Part shown: piece by piece, positions 51,704 to 59,494 of the stretch
How the letters are laid out: every line of letters begins with the position of its first letter
How positions within the stretch are numbered: position 1 is the first letter of the stretch
Made by a program: the position numbers and the translations under genes
From: Deinococcus ruber
Lineage (GTDB): Bacteria; Deinococcota; Deinococci; Deinococcales; Deinococcaceae
Length of the DNA: 64,000 nt
Reading direction: 5' to 3'
Assembly (NCBI RefSeq): GCF_014648095.1
Contig: NZ_BMQL01000015.1
Location: 1 to 64,000, forward strand
Notes under the pieces: model-generated
The model's database searches: none
Seen by the model: only the letters and a program-made list of their open reading frames with translations
What the model was told of the DNA's origin: nothing

Positions 51704-52906
51704 TCAGACCGTAAGGTGCGCTCGGCGTTCGGCCAGGGGTTGTTCAAGTCTGAGGAACACCAGTGCCGCCACGAACGATAAGGCTGCCACGACCCACCAC
51801 ATGACGGCTGCCCCGAACTGGGTCAATAACCAGCCGCCCAGGAGAGGGGCGCCGAGCGCGGCGAGACCACTCATGCTGCCCACCAGGCCGATGTATGTCG
51901 CGCGGTTCGTTGCTGGGCCGAGTTCACTAATAATGGTTTTGCTAATGCTATAGGCAACGATTTCCCCCAACGACCACACCACCACGGCGAGCAGATGCAC
52001 CCAGAGGGTGTGAGCGAACGAGTGAATCAGAAATCCAGCACCCAGCAAGGCGGCCCCAGCGACCTGCCAACGCGAGTCATTCGTTTTGGAGGTGAGATGG
52101 CCGAGCGGTAGGCCCAGAATGACCACCAGCAACCCATTGACCGCTAAGGTCTGACCATATTGCGCGGCGCTATAGCCCTGCTGAGCGAACACCAGCGCGA
52201 GCATCTTGTAACTCTGATACGTCAAGCCGTAGAGCAGCGATGCCACGCAGAATGCCCCCAGCAGGGGGTCACGCGGCAGGAGTGAGCGCCGAGAGACGTG
52301 AGGGGTGGAAGGTCGGATGCCCTGAGGAAACCAGCGGGTGAGCAGGAGCGTGTAGATGAACATGGTGGCGGCATCCAGGTAGAACACCAACCGGAACGAC
52401 CTCCCCGCCAGCCACCCACCGAGCACCGGTGCCACAGACGCTCCAACATTAATCGCCCAGTACAGCAGATTGTAGGCGCGCGTCCGTTGCTCGCCTGTCG
52501 TCAGCTCAGCGACCGCCGTATTGGACGCCGGTTTGTACAGCGCTGTCAGCAGCGAGTAACCCAAGATGCCTAGCAGAAGAAACCAGAACCCTTGGGCTTG
52601 CGGCACAAGGGCCAGCAGCACCGCGCCGCCTGCCAGCGACAGCCGCATCGCGCTCGCTGGGCCATATCGGTCAATGATGCCGCCGCCCAGTCCTTCGGCG
52701 AAGAAGCGGCCCACGCCCAGCGCACCCAGGATGACACTTACCTGGCCCACGCTCAGGCCTCGTTGATTCAAGAGATAGAAGCCCAGCAGGGGGACCACGA
52801 ATTCACCGAGGCGGTTGATTAACGTGCCGACCCACAACACCCAGAAGGCAGGTGGATAGTCGGTGTACACACGGCGAAGTCCAACGGGCGCGTTCACAGC
52901 TTCCAC
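51704..52906 (-). CDS. Major facilitator superfamily transporter
   Basis: About 400 residues from GTG 52906 (the true start is uncertain; GTG 52897 is also possible). Twelve hydrophobic segments and the MFS loop motif GRFFAEGLGGGIIDRYGP between helices 2 and 3 are visible. The charge pattern suggests a drug or small-molecule exporter. The long leader read upstream does not look coding. It lies outside the repeat-bounded cassette and points the same way as the two genes upstream. Confidence 0.82.
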   Translation of the reverse strand: MEAVNAPVGLRRVYTDYPPAFWVLWVGTLINRLGEFVVPLLGFYLLNQRGLSVGQVSVILGALGVGRFFAEGLGGGIIDRYGPASAMRLSLAGGAVLLALVPQAQGFWFLLLGILGYSLLTALYKPASNTAVAELTTGEQRTRAYNLLYWAINVGASVAPVLGGWLAGRSFRLVFYLDAATMFIYTLLLTRWFPQGIRPSTPHVSRRSLLPRDPLLGAFCVASLLYGLTYQSYKMLALVFAQQGYSAAQYGQTLAVNGLLVVILGLPLGHLTSKTNDSRWQVAGAALLGAGFLIHSFAHTLWVHLLAVVVWSLGEIVAYSISKTIISELGPATNRATYIGLVGSMSGLAALGAPLLGGWLLTQFGAAVMWWVVAALSFVAALVFLRLEQPLAERRAHLTV

Positions 52907-53124
52907 AGTAGAGAACCGAACGCCACTGGAGGCGGTACCGTGTGCGTGACGAGCGAGCAGTGGACTTGGAAGATCAGCATCCTGAGTCTGTGTACAGTTC
53001 TGCAGGCGAGGGGCAGTTGAGCTCCCAGGGTTTGACCGTAAGGACAGGCGACATTCGTGAGGCGCTTCCTCTCCAAGCGCTCCCTTCACACGACAAGGCG
53101 CTGGGTCGTCGCTCTCTCTGTACC

Positions 53125-53736
53125 TCAGTAGGTGACGCTAAGGTACTGCCGAGTCACCAGCTGACCGAACTGAGTCGTGAGGATGGTCACTACGCCTTGC
53201 TGCTGGCCACTCTGAAACAGACTGAACTGTTGATGGTAGGTGCCACAGGGGCCGGTCAAATCCAGTGAGACGAACGCCCCCCCTTTCCACGGCAGATCAA
53301 TATACAGAGCGGATGCGCCCGGAGGACTGTGACTAGCTTGACTGGTGAGGGCGAGCGTCGGACCGACCAGGCGTTGCTCCCCTCCGAGCGGCCCGCGATT
53401 GGGATACACCGGAAGGGCATGGAATCTCAGCAGCGACGAGGGCGTGCTTTGAATATGGTCTTGAAGATTCTGGAGCGCTTGTTCGTAGCTCGCTGCGAGG
53501 TTGGGGGCGGCGGACTGGCTGAAGGTCAGCGCATCGGTCAGTGTGTCATTGGCAAGTCGCCATCCGGCCTGGCCGGTCACGAATTGTTGGCAGACCTCAA
53601 CGAGGTGTGTGGCGTTGCGTCCGTCTCGCCACGCACGGTAGGTGTACGCGCTGAGAAACGGCAAGGTGATGAGGAGGGTACTGAGCACGAGCAGTCGGGT
53701 GGGCCGCGCAAAGATCACCTCAGTGGGGTGACTCAT
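53125..53736 (-). CDS. Membrane-anchored hypothetical protein
   Basis: A 203-residue protein from ATG 53736. One N-terminal helix (LLVLSTLLITLPFLSAYTYR), the rest extracytosolic with a helical and then a beta-rich part (LYIDLPWKGGAFVSLDLTG). It is 28 bp downstream of the gene at 53765-54265 and likely cotranscribed, thus under the GTCACCCC box at 54295. A minor envelope part of the T4SS (for example in the VirB8 position) is conceivable, but no sequence feature proves it. Confidence 0.55.
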   Translation of the reverse strand: MSHPTEVIFARPTRLLVLSTLLITLPFLSAYTYRAWRDGRNATHLVEVCQQFVTGQAGWRLANDTLTDALTFSQSAAPNLAASYEQALQNLQDHIQSTPSSLLRFHALPVYPNRGPLGGEQRLVGPTLALTSQASHSPPGASALYIDLPWKGGAFVSLDLTGPCGTYHQQFSLFQSGQQQGVVTILTTQFGQLVTRQYLSVTY

Positions 53737-53764
53737 TCCATCACCTGATGCGTGGATGGACAAC

Positions 53765-54265
53765 TCACTCTGGCGATGTGGGAACAGCGAGTGGTGCCGG
53801 GGCAGGCTTCACGGAGGCAGGACGCGGACGCTGAGCGAGGACGTGAAGCAGATGCTCTTGGTTGCGTTTGATCTGCTGGAGATCTTGCGAGAGGTCGAAG
53901 AGTTGTGGCGGCGTGAGTGGCTGACTCAGGGCAACCTGCAAAGCGTTGGAGAGTGCGGTGAGTTGCTCGATGGCTTGCGGATTCGGGTCAAGACTTTCCA
54001 GAAGGGCCGGCGTCAGGAACTTCAGCAGCGCGGCGGTATGGTCACGTCGCAAGAGAAGGAGCCGGGTGATCGACAGGTCGAATTGGTGCGCCAGGGTGTA
54101 ACAGGCACACAGATCGGCGAAGGTTGCTGCTGGAAGAAGGACGGCATTGTGGAGTCCGCGAGGTGGACGGTAGGACAGGACGGTGCTGTAGGTGCTCACG
54201 ACTTTCGTAGCGACACTCTCGCTGATGCCGAGGTTGGAGGCGAGGTGGTGAGTGGTGTAGGACAT
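53765..54265 (-). CDS. HTH-like regulator or partition-type protein
   Basis: A 166-residue protein from ATG 54265. The N-terminal 40 residues (ASNLGISESVATKVVSTYST) look like a helix-turn-helix; the middle is helical, and the C-terminal 15 residues are Ala/Pro-rich. Three tandem repeats with a palindromic core lie directly upstream (54309-54520), so the protein may bind them to control itself or to act on a plasmid site. The GTCACCCC box fits its start exactly. Confidence 0.55.
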   Translation of the reverse strand: MSYTTHHLASNLGISESVATKVVSTYSTVLSYRPPRGLHNAVLLPAATFADLCACYTLAHQFDLSITRLLLLRRDHTAALLKFLTPALLESLDPNPQAIEQLTALSNALQVALSQPLTPPQLFDLSQDLQQIKRNQEHLLHVLAQRPRPASVKPAPAPLAVPTSPE

Positions 54266-54272
54266 ATGGGGT

Positions 54273-54295
54273 AGCGTAGATGTCCTCGGGGTGAC
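54273..54295 (-). promoter_or_regulatory. GTCACCCC box and -10 hexamer for the HTH-like gene
   Basis: On the minus strand: GTCACCCC (54295-54288), 9 nt, TACGCT (54278-54273), 7 nt to ATG 54265. Confidence 0.65.
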
Positions 54296-54308
54296 GAGCG
54301 GCGTGTGG

Positions 54309-54520
54309 TCGCGAGTTTCGGGAAAACTGGCGGAAGTGAAATTTAGGCTTCCCTCAATCTGAAGTACGGCTGGGTGTGCGTATCGCGAGTTTTGAGGAAA
54401 CTGGCGGAAGTGAAATTTAGGCTTACCTAAATCTAAAGTACGGTGAGGGTGTACGGTATCGCGAGTTTTGAGAGAACCGGCGGGAGTGAACTGAAGCACT
54501 GAGAACCTGGACACACATGC
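54309..54520. repeat. Three tandem repeats of about 75 bp with palindromic core
   Basis: Units begin TCGCGAGTTT at 54309, 54383 and 54459. Each has AACTGGCGGAAGTGAA or a close variant. Units 1 and 2 continue with ATTTAGGCTT; in unit 2 the core ATTTAGG ctta CCTAAAT is a perfect palindrome. Candidate operator or centromere-like (partition) site. Confidence 0.7.
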
Positions 54521-54861
54521 GGGCGATGCAGGGAGCTGGCACAGGAGCGGAGGGTAGAAAAGCGGTCGAAAGGGCTCAAAAAGAGGGTGTTTTGATGAGA
54601 GTCTTTAAGATGTGCGTGGATTACGTTTCGCGTGAAAAGGGGGTACGTCATACCGGATACCACCAGTGATTGGAGGGGGTGGTTGAGCGCTGGTTTTGGA
54701 TGTGCTGGGGCGTGTGGAAGTGTTACATGTCACTGAAATATAACATGAGGATTGCAAGGGGTTATATTTATAAACTGGTTTGTTTTGTATTGCAGTGAGC
54801 TGGTGCGGTATGTGCATTGGATGAGTCGTGGCCCGCGAAGGGCAGCGAGCCAGGGCGAGGT
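54521..54861. other. AT-rich region before the small-gene array
   Basis: No gene. It becomes AT-rich toward 54740-54780 (TTATATTTATAAAC). This is where a promoter of the array, and possibly a transfer or single-strand origin, would be expected; no nic-site motif could be recognised. Confidence 0.4.
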
Positions 54862-54864
54862 ATG
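54827..54864 (+). promoter_or_regulatory. Leader stem-loop, degenerate, first of the array
   Basis: GTGGCCCGCGAAGGGC forms a short GCCC/GGGC hairpin, later CCAGGGCGAGGT, then ATG 54862. It deviates from the others in spacing. Confidence 0.4.
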
Positions 54865-55152
54865 TCCCGAGTCACCGCAAGTGTGGAACGCAATGGTCTC
54901 GTCCTCTTCATCGCTGCCGGATTCGATCCGGGGATCCGCAGCTACTCCCTAGATGTGAGCGTGCCTCAGAAGTCAGACGAGCTGGTGTACGAGTCGATGT
55001 TCCATCACGTGCGTGGGTTAGGTGGATACACGCTCGGTGATCTGGCAGCGGACTTGCAGCACCATGAAGTTCCGGTGGCGTCGGTGATGGACGGTGTACG
55101 TCAGCTGGGCGAGGTGGCGAATCAGATGCTGCACCTGGGACGGTTAGCATGA
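54862..55152 (+). CDS. Array gene 1, hypothetical
   Basis: 96 residues from ATG 54862 (MSRVTASVERNGLV). Mixed alpha/beta with the middle segment SVPQKSDELVYESMFHHVRG. No known motif. Its stop overlaps the next start (ATGA). First gene of the small-gene array. Confidence 0.55.
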   Translation: MSRVTASVERNGLVLFIAAGFDPGIRSYSLDVSVPQKSDELVYESMFHHVRGLGGYTLGDLAADLQHHEVPVASVMDGVRQLGEVANQMLHLGRLA

Positions 55153-55385
55153 CGAGCCTCGAACCGGAGGATGCCGCCACCCAACTGCGGCGCGCCATCG
55201 CCCAAGCGGCGGAACAGGTCGTGCGGGCAGCGCCGGACATTGACGACGCGACGGCGCTCCTCCCCGCCCTTCGTGCACATGTCCCCGCTGACCTCCAACG
55301 CCTCCTCACACCCGAAGCCTTCGACGCACTCGCCGAACATGACCTCCGCAACGCCCTCATGATCCGCCTGTTTCGCGACGACTAA
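55149..55385 (+). CDS. Array gene 2, hypothetical helical protein
   Basis: 78 residues, acidic and almost fully helical (ATQLRRAIAQAAEQVVRAAP). Coupled by ATGA overlap to gene 1. Not recognised. Confidence 0.55.
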   Translation: MTSLEPEDAATQLRRAIAQAAEQVVRAAPDIDDATALLPALRAHVPADLQRLLTPEAFDALAEHDLRNALMIRLFRDD

Positions 55386-55392
55386 TCCAGGC

Positions 55393-55427
55393 GTGGCCCG
55401 GCAAGACCGGGCCAGGTCACGTGCATG
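55393..55427 (+). promoter_or_regulatory. Leader stem-loop
   Basis: Stem GGCCCGG / CCGGGCC with loop CAAGA, then 11 nt (AGGTCACGTGC) and ATG 55425. It begins 7 nt after the stop of array gene 2. Confidence 0.8.
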
Positions 55428-55646
55428 CCTCAGACGCTCCTCGCTCGCACGGCCCCTGTCGCTCGCCCACTCCCAACCGATCTGGGTTGGACGCTGATGG
55501 TCATTGCTCGGCAGGTGGCCGTCTTCAAACACCTCCCCCGACTCACCGCCGCTGAGCGCATCCTCGATGCGCTGCCGATGAGCGATGGTCGCTTCGCGCT
55601 GGATCAGCACGACAGTCTGCAGTCCATCCTCGCTCAGCTGGAGTGA
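55425..55646 (+). CDS. Array gene 3, hypothetical
   Basis: 73 residues. Contains LGWTLMVIARQVAVFKHLPR and a C-terminal helix. No motif known. The leader stem-loop fixes the start. Confidence 0.55.
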   Translation: MPQTLLARTAPVARPLPTDLGWTLMVIARQVAVFKHLPRLTAAERILDALPMSDGRFALDQHDSLQSILAQLE

Positions 55647-55653
55647 CATAGGA

Positions 55654-55693
55654 GTGGCCCGGGCGTGCTCGCCGGGGCCATGTCGGCTGCATG
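55654..55693 (+). promoter_or_regulatory. Leader stem-loop
   Basis: GGCCCGGGC / GCCGGGGCC stem with one mismatch, then 11 nt to ATG 55691. Starts 7 nt after the previous stop. Confidence 0.7.
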
Positions 55694-55987
55694 ATCTTGC
55701 TCTCTCCTGAGTCTCCTGGCTCGTTGCTCTACTTGGTTCGCCCGTGCCCCAGCGATGCGGCACGGACTGTTGCGGAAGCTGTCGTGACAGGCGATACCAT
55801 TCACCAGCAACTCCACCACTTCGCTGCGCTGCTCGAGAATGGTGAATGTCCCGGCGAACTTCTCCTGTATGCCGAACCCCAGGCGGCCATCTGGCCCGGC
55901 GATCAGATCCACAACGGCAGGCGGATCTTTGAACTCGTCGCCTCGCCCAGCGGTGCAGTGGAGGTGGCCAGCGGATGGTGCCTCTGA
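55691..55987 (+). CDS. Array gene 4, hypothetical
   Basis: 98 residues, alpha/beta, beginning MILLSPESPGSLLYLVRPCP. No motif known. Overlaps gene 5 by 13 bp. Confidence 0.55.
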   Translation: MILLSPESPGSLLYLVRPCPSDAARTVAEAVVTGDTIHQQLHHFAALLENGECPGELLLYAEPQAAIWPGDQIHNGRRIFELVASPSGAVEVASGWCL

Positions 55988-56163
55988 ACATCCACGACAT
56001 CCTGGAGCGGGACGGTGTCCGCTACCAAGTGGTCCAGGTCATGGACCGTACCAAGTCGGCCGTGATTGTTCCACTCGCTCGCACGGCTTCGTACCGACAG
56101 CGCACCATCTCCTTCGACCAGGTCAACTCCGAACCCAATGGCTACACCCTGGTTGCGACCTGA
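55975..56163 (+). CDS. Array gene 5, small beta-barrel-like protein
   Basis: 62 residues from ATG 55975. The sequence DILERDGVRYQVVQVMDRTK suggests an SH3-like or OB-like small barrel. Overlaps gene 4, so translationally coupled; it has no leader stem-loop of its own. Confidence 0.5.
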   Translation: MVPLNIHDILERDGVRYQVVQVMDRTKSAVIVPLARTASYRQRTISFDQVNSEPNGYTLVAT

Positions 56164-56167
56164 TGTC

Positions 56168-56404
56168 ATGGCCCAGTTCGAAGCGTTCCTGGGATCGCCC
56201 CACATGACCCGCCGCGAATTGGAGCGTCAGGCTCGGCGTCACCTCCACCTTGCTCAGACCTGGCAGCGACAAGCCCAGGCCGATCCGCACGATTTCCTGG
56301 CGGACTTCGTGGCCAGGTCCCATGCACGGTCAGCGCTCGCAGCGGCTGATCTCGCCTGTCGCCCCCCACGCCCGCTCGATCCTGTGGTGCATGTTGCGCG
56401 TTGA
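56168..56404 (+). CDS. Array gene 6, helical protein
   Basis: 78 residues, charged and helical (MTRRELERQARRHLHLAQTW), with histidines and arginines. Begins 4 bp after gene 5 and lacks its own leader stem-loop. Confidence 0.5.
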   Translation: MAQFEAFLGSPHMTRRELERQARRHLHLAQTWQRQAQADPHDFLADFVARSHARSALAAADLACRPPRPLDPVVHVAR

Positions 56405-56407
56405 GCG

Positions 56408-56442
56408 GTGGCCCGGGGAAACCGGGCCAGGTCTCGTGCATG
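56408..56442 (+). promoter_or_regulatory. Leader stem-loop
   Basis: Stem GGCCCGG / CCGGGCC with loop GGAAA, then 11 nt (AGGTCTCGTGC) and ATG 56440. Confidence 0.8.
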
Positions 56443-57063
56443 AAAGGAATTCTTTCCGGATGTGTCCTCGAAGCCAAGCGTCTCGACGATGGCAGTGCAC
56501 TGCTCAAGTTGGCGGGCATCACCCCCAACGATCACAAGGGCGTCACGTGGATCTTGCAGGTGAAGTTCCTCGCTCGCCTCACACCGGCGACCTTGCCGAC
56601 CGTGGGAGAGATCGTACGTGTTCCGTGCATCGCCACGCATGTGGTGTTCGACGTGCGAGGTCAGAAGGCGAGCCGAGTGGACATTCTCGGACGGCGCATC
56701 GAACCGATGCGGGGTCAGGTGGAGCAGCGGGGGAAGGTGTCGTTCCTGCTCAACGCGCAGAACAGCTTCCAGTTCGAGGGCCACTTGGTGCGTGCGCCGC
56801 TGAGCAAGTCGGTGGGGGTGACCGAAGTGCGGGTGAGTGTAATGGACCGGCGAGGCAAGGCGCACTACTTCAACTGTGAGGCGTGGCGAGCGGTCGGTCA
56901 GCAACTCGCACACCGCACGGCGGGCGCGGAGTTGAGCTTCACTTGCCTCCTGCGGCGTGACCGGGTCGGGAACGCGAACGAGGAGACGCGGGTATTTGAC
57001 ATCATGGAAGTGCAGCGCGTCGAAGCGGCGAGCCTCCGCAGCACGGCACAAGCCGCCGATTGA
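56440..57063 (+). CDS. SSB-like OB-fold protein
   Basis: A 207-residue protein. The second half (105-205) follows the OB-fold plan of SSB: NSFQFEGHLVRAPLSKSVGV, VSVMDRRGKAHYFNCEAWRA, and EETRVFDIMEVQRVE at the place of the last strand. The first half is probably a second, more diverged OB fold (VTWILQVKFLARL, GEIVRVPCIATHV). It lacks the acidic SSB tip. Leading regions of conjugative plasmids often encode an SSB that helps the incoming strand; this could be such a protein in addition to the full SSB at 17722. Confidence 0.65.
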   Translation: MKGILSGCVLEAKRLDDGSALLKLAGITPNDHKGVTWILQVKFLARLTPATLPTVGEIVRVPCIATHVVFDVRGQKASRVDILGRRIEPMRGQVEQRGKVSFLLNAQNSFQFEGHLVRAPLSKSVGVTEVRVSVMDRRGKAHYFNCEAWRAVGQQLAHRTAGAELSFTCLLRRDRVGNANEETRVFDIMEVQRVEAASLRSTAQAAD

Positions 57064-57090
57064 TCCGCGCGGCCACGCCGGTGGACAGAC

Positions 57091-57124
57091 GTGGCCCGCT
57101 TCGCCGGGCCTCGCGTCATGCATG
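57091..57124 (+). promoter_or_regulatory. Leader stem-loop
   Basis: Stem GGCCCG / CGGGCC with loop CTTCGC, then 11 nt (TCGCGTCATGC) and ATG 57122. Confidence 0.8.
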
Positions 57125-57442
57125 AGCCGAATCAGCGACTTCTTGCGCGGAGCTCCTGTCCTCGCCGAGACCTTGACGGACGATGAATTGGACGCGTTGG
57201 TGGATGCCCAGACTGAGGAGCTGTGGGACGAATACTGTAACCGCCTGTTGGCCAGCCTCACCTTGAATGTCCAGCGCACGCCCTTGGACGATCCGCGCAT
57301 CGCCCAGCGGTGTCGTAAAACCACCGCGCTCCCACGCCAGGGTGCCGCGCCATGGAACACCGCCGTTCGTGTGGGCACGCCGCCGCTGCACAAACAGCAG
57401 TGGGACTGTCCTTGGCCCACATCCCCGAACACCCGGTGGTGA
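57122..57442 (+). CDS. Array gene 8, hypothetical
   Basis: 106 residues. An acidic helical first half (LTDDELDALVDAQTEELWDE) and a basic, Pro/Trp-containing second half that looks disordered. Unknown function. Confidence 0.5.
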   Translation: MSRISDFLRGAPVLAETLTDDELDALVDAQTEELWDEYCNRLLASLTLNVQRTPLDDPRIAQRCRKTTALPRQGAAPWNTAVRVGTPPLHKQQWDCPWPTSPNTRW

Positions 57443-57447
57443 CAGAC

Positions 57448-57481
57448 GTGGCCCGCTTCGCCGGGCCTGGTCTTGTGCATG
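57448..57481 (+). promoter_or_regulatory. Leader stem-loop
   Basis: Stem GGCCCG / CGGGCC with loop CTTCGC, then 11 nt (TGGTCTTGTGC) and ATG 57479. Starts 5 nt after the previous stop. Confidence 0.8.
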
Positions 57482-57997
57482 CACAACGATCACTTCACGG
57501 TGGTTCGAGACATTCAGGGGATCAATCTTGAATTGGGCGTGATCATCGCGCTGGGCGACACGGTTCTGGATGCGATGCGCCGAGCAACCACAGCGCTGGC
57601 GTCTGTCCCCGCGTCCGCTCCTGAGCTGCTGATCTTCAGTAACGATTCCCAGAGACCACTGGAAGTCATCTGCCCGATGGATCTCCTGCTGGCACCGAGT
57701 CTGGTCGTCCGAGTGTGGCCGGGCGAAGGAACCGACCCTGCAGCAGGCGAGCGAGCACCGTATTACCTGGAGGTGATGACCGCCACCTGCTCGGACGACG
57801 GCGTGGTCTGGCGGCACGTCAATCGGCCAACGACCTACTGTGAACTGGGTCGCGCCTTGGCCGCGAGCACGATCAACGCCACCCTCCTGCCGTCACCTAC
57901 CGACGCGCCAAACACCTACTCGACGAGTCCTGTGTCGGTCCGGATGTTTCATAGTGCGCTGATCTACGCCAGTCCATGGCGAGTGTTTCAGGCGTGA
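57479..57997 (+). CDS. Array gene 9, hypothetical
   Basis: 172 residues, alpha/beta (VVRDIQGINLELGVIIALGD, later MTATCSDDGVVWRHVN). No motif recognised. Start set by the leader stem-loop. Confidence 0.55.
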   Translation: MHNDHFTVVRDIQGINLELGVIIALGDTVLDAMRRATTALASVPASAPELLIFSNDSQRPLEVICPMDLLLAPSLVVRVWPGEGTDPAAGERAPYYLEVMTATCSDDGVVWRHVNRPTTYCELGRALAASTINATLLPSPTDAPNTYSTSPVSVRMFHSALIYASPWRVFQA

Positions 57998-58002
57998 GAG
58001 GG

Positions 58003-58200
58003 ATGGCACGCGCCGCCGGGCCGGGTCACGCGGGTTGATGTAGGTGCGTCACGAACTGCTCGCGTAGGGAACCTCAGTGCCCGCCTCGTCCACGATGATG
58101 TGACGGCACCAGACATGGCCGGCTTCACCGGGCCTGGTCTACCGCATGCCTTTGACGTACGTAAACGGCGCACGACCCTCGTGGTCGTCGGCGGGTGAGG
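58003..58200 (+). pseudogene. Relics of two array cassettes
   Basis: Two damaged leader stem-loops follow one another. At 58003-58040 the stem is broken and the ATG (58038) is followed at once by TAG. At 58111-58148 the leader ATGGCCGG...CCGGGCC is followed after 11 nt by ATG 58146, whose short frame (MPLTYVNG...) runs into the next leader and in frame into array gene 10. They look like cassettes that lost their coding parts. Confidence 0.55.
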
Positions 58201-58201
58201 G

Positions 58202-58235
58202 GTGGCCCGCTTCGCCGGGCCTGATCACGCGCATG
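58202..58235 (+). promoter_or_regulatory. Leader stem-loop
   Basis: Stem GGCCCG / CGGGCC with loop CTTCGC, then 11 nt (TGATCACGCGC) and ATG 58233. Confidence 0.8.
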
Positions 58236-58538
58236 TCCATCGTCCCGAGCGTCCGACTGATCCACACCACCGCGCATCACTGTCGTCTCGGCAACGATGT
58301 CTTCGAGTTTCGCCGCTTGCGCTTCGGCTATCAGGTACGCCTGGTCGAAGACGCGATGGCCGGCCCGTGGGCCTACGGTCTGACAGTCACCCAGGGGGCG
58401 TGGTGCGCACAGGCGTCCCTGGATGTCTGGTACCAGCAGGCTTGGGAACTGTTGGAGGCCGCCGAGCAGGCAGCGCGCGAGTGGCAGCTTGACTCGTCGG
58501 TCAGCCACGTCCCACAGCCCAGTGAGCTGATGTTATAA
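58233..58538 (+). CDS. Array gene 10, hypothetical
   Basis: 101 residues. A beta-rich first half (FEFRRLRFGYQVRLVEDAMA) and a C-terminal helix (AWELLEAAEQAAREW). Unknown function. The start follows its leader stem-loop. Confidence 0.55.
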   Translation: MSIVPSVRLIHTTAHHCRLGNDVFEFRRLRFGYQVRLVEDAMAGPWAYGLTVTQGAWCAQASLDVWYQQAWELLEAAEQAAREWQLDSSVSHVPQPSELML

Positions 58539-58647
58539 GCACCTGCCGGGGCAAGGCGGGCCGTACGGCGTGGTCTTCGGCGGCGAAGGCGGCCCTCGGC
58601 GGGGCCGCACCCCCGGCTTCGTCCGCTCCTCGGACGACACGTTCCAC

Positions 58648-58703
58648 GGGGCGGGATGCCAGCATCCCGCCCCTCGCACACCGACACCGGAAGTGTGTGC
58701 GAG
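58648..58703. repeat. Two consecutive hairpins
   Basis: A 12-bp stem GGGGCGGGATGC / GCATCCCGCCCC with a 2-nt centre (58648-58673), then TCGCACA / TGTGCGA (about 58674-58703). They could end transcription or form a cruciform or single-strand structure. Confidence 0.55.
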
Positions 58704-58728
58704 ATCAGCGTGTCCACTGAGCAGTCTT

Positions 58729-58761
58729 GGCCTGCGGGGTGCAGGCCACCCCAACGACATG
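58729..58761 (+). promoter_or_regulatory. Leader stem-loop, GGCCTGC variant
   Basis: Stem GGCCTGC / GCAGGCC with loop GGGGT, then 11 nt (ACCCCAACGAC) and ATG 58759. The paired change against GGCCCGG/CCGGGCC supports the stem. Confidence 0.7.
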
Positions 58762-58767
58762 CACTCT
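58745..58767 (+). promoter_or_regulatory. GTCACCCC-type box and -10 hexamer inside the array
   Basis: GCCACCCC (58745-58752), 9 nt, CACTCT (58762-58767), 6 nt to ATG 58774. It overlaps the leader stem-loop, so this gene may have two alternative starts. Confidence 0.45.
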
Positions 58768-59370
58768 GACGATATGCCTTCTTCTCGGTTTGGCCCTGCG
58801 CCTCGGACCTTTTCCTTTCCCGGTGGACGCATCACAGTGGGCACGTCAGATGGGCAGGCGCCGCTCGAAGTCCAAGTGCGGCAGGGCCAAGCGCTGCAGA
58901 GGTTTTTCGTCGCACTCAGCCAGACCTTCGCCCTGGCCTGTGACGTCGCTCGCACCTCGACGCTGGTTTGGCCGGGCGGCTCCATTACACTCCCGGCACG
59001 CCAGGCTCGCCAACTCGCCCGCCTGCTCCGCGCCCATTACCTGCCCGAGATTTGCGTCACGCGCCACCGCATCCCTGGCGGTGAACAGATTCGCTGGGAC
59101 TTGACCGACTGCCGTGGGCGGATCATCAGTGACAGTGCGCTCGATGAAGATCTCCCTGCAGGTGGCGTTCCAGTGATGTTGATGGCCCGCCGACTCTGGA
59201 AAGTCTCCCTCACCAACCCGATTGCCGATCCCTACCATGCTCGCCTCCAGTCGCAGAGTGGCCGCAGGCGACAAGCCACGTTGCAGGCAGTGCGTCGACT
59301 GCAGGCGTTGGGTGAGACCGTCGAACTGGGTCAGATCGTGCGAGGCGAGTGTGACCTGCTGCCCTTCTGA
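58759..59370 (+). CDS. Array gene 11, hypothetical
   Basis: 203 residues from ATG 58759 (198 from ATG 58774). A beta-rich N-terminal half (FSFPGGRITVGTSDG, PGGSITLPARQARQLARLLR) and a basic helical C-terminus (SGRRRQATLQAVRRLQALGE). Unknown function. It is the only array gene that carries both the leader stem-loop and the plasmid-wide promoter box, each pointing to a different start. Confidence 0.55.
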   Translation: MHSDDMPSSRFGPAPRTFSFPGGRITVGTSDGQAPLEVQVRQGQALQRFFVALSQTFALACDVARTSTLVWPGGSITLPARQARQLARLLRAHYLPEICVTRHRIPGGEQIRWDLTDCRGRIISDSALDEDLPAGGVPVMLMARRLWKVSLTNPIADPYHARLQSQSGRRRQATLQAVRRLQALGETVELGQIVRGECDLLPF

Positions 59371-59494
59371 GCCAGTGCCTGCAACAGCACAGGGCGCTGA
59401 GCTGGCTTCGTGGAAGGGCACGATCTTCGGTCGGCCGAGATGGAGACGCGAGCCATGCAGGCTGCCCAGCGGTCCATCGGTTCGAGTGGTCGGA

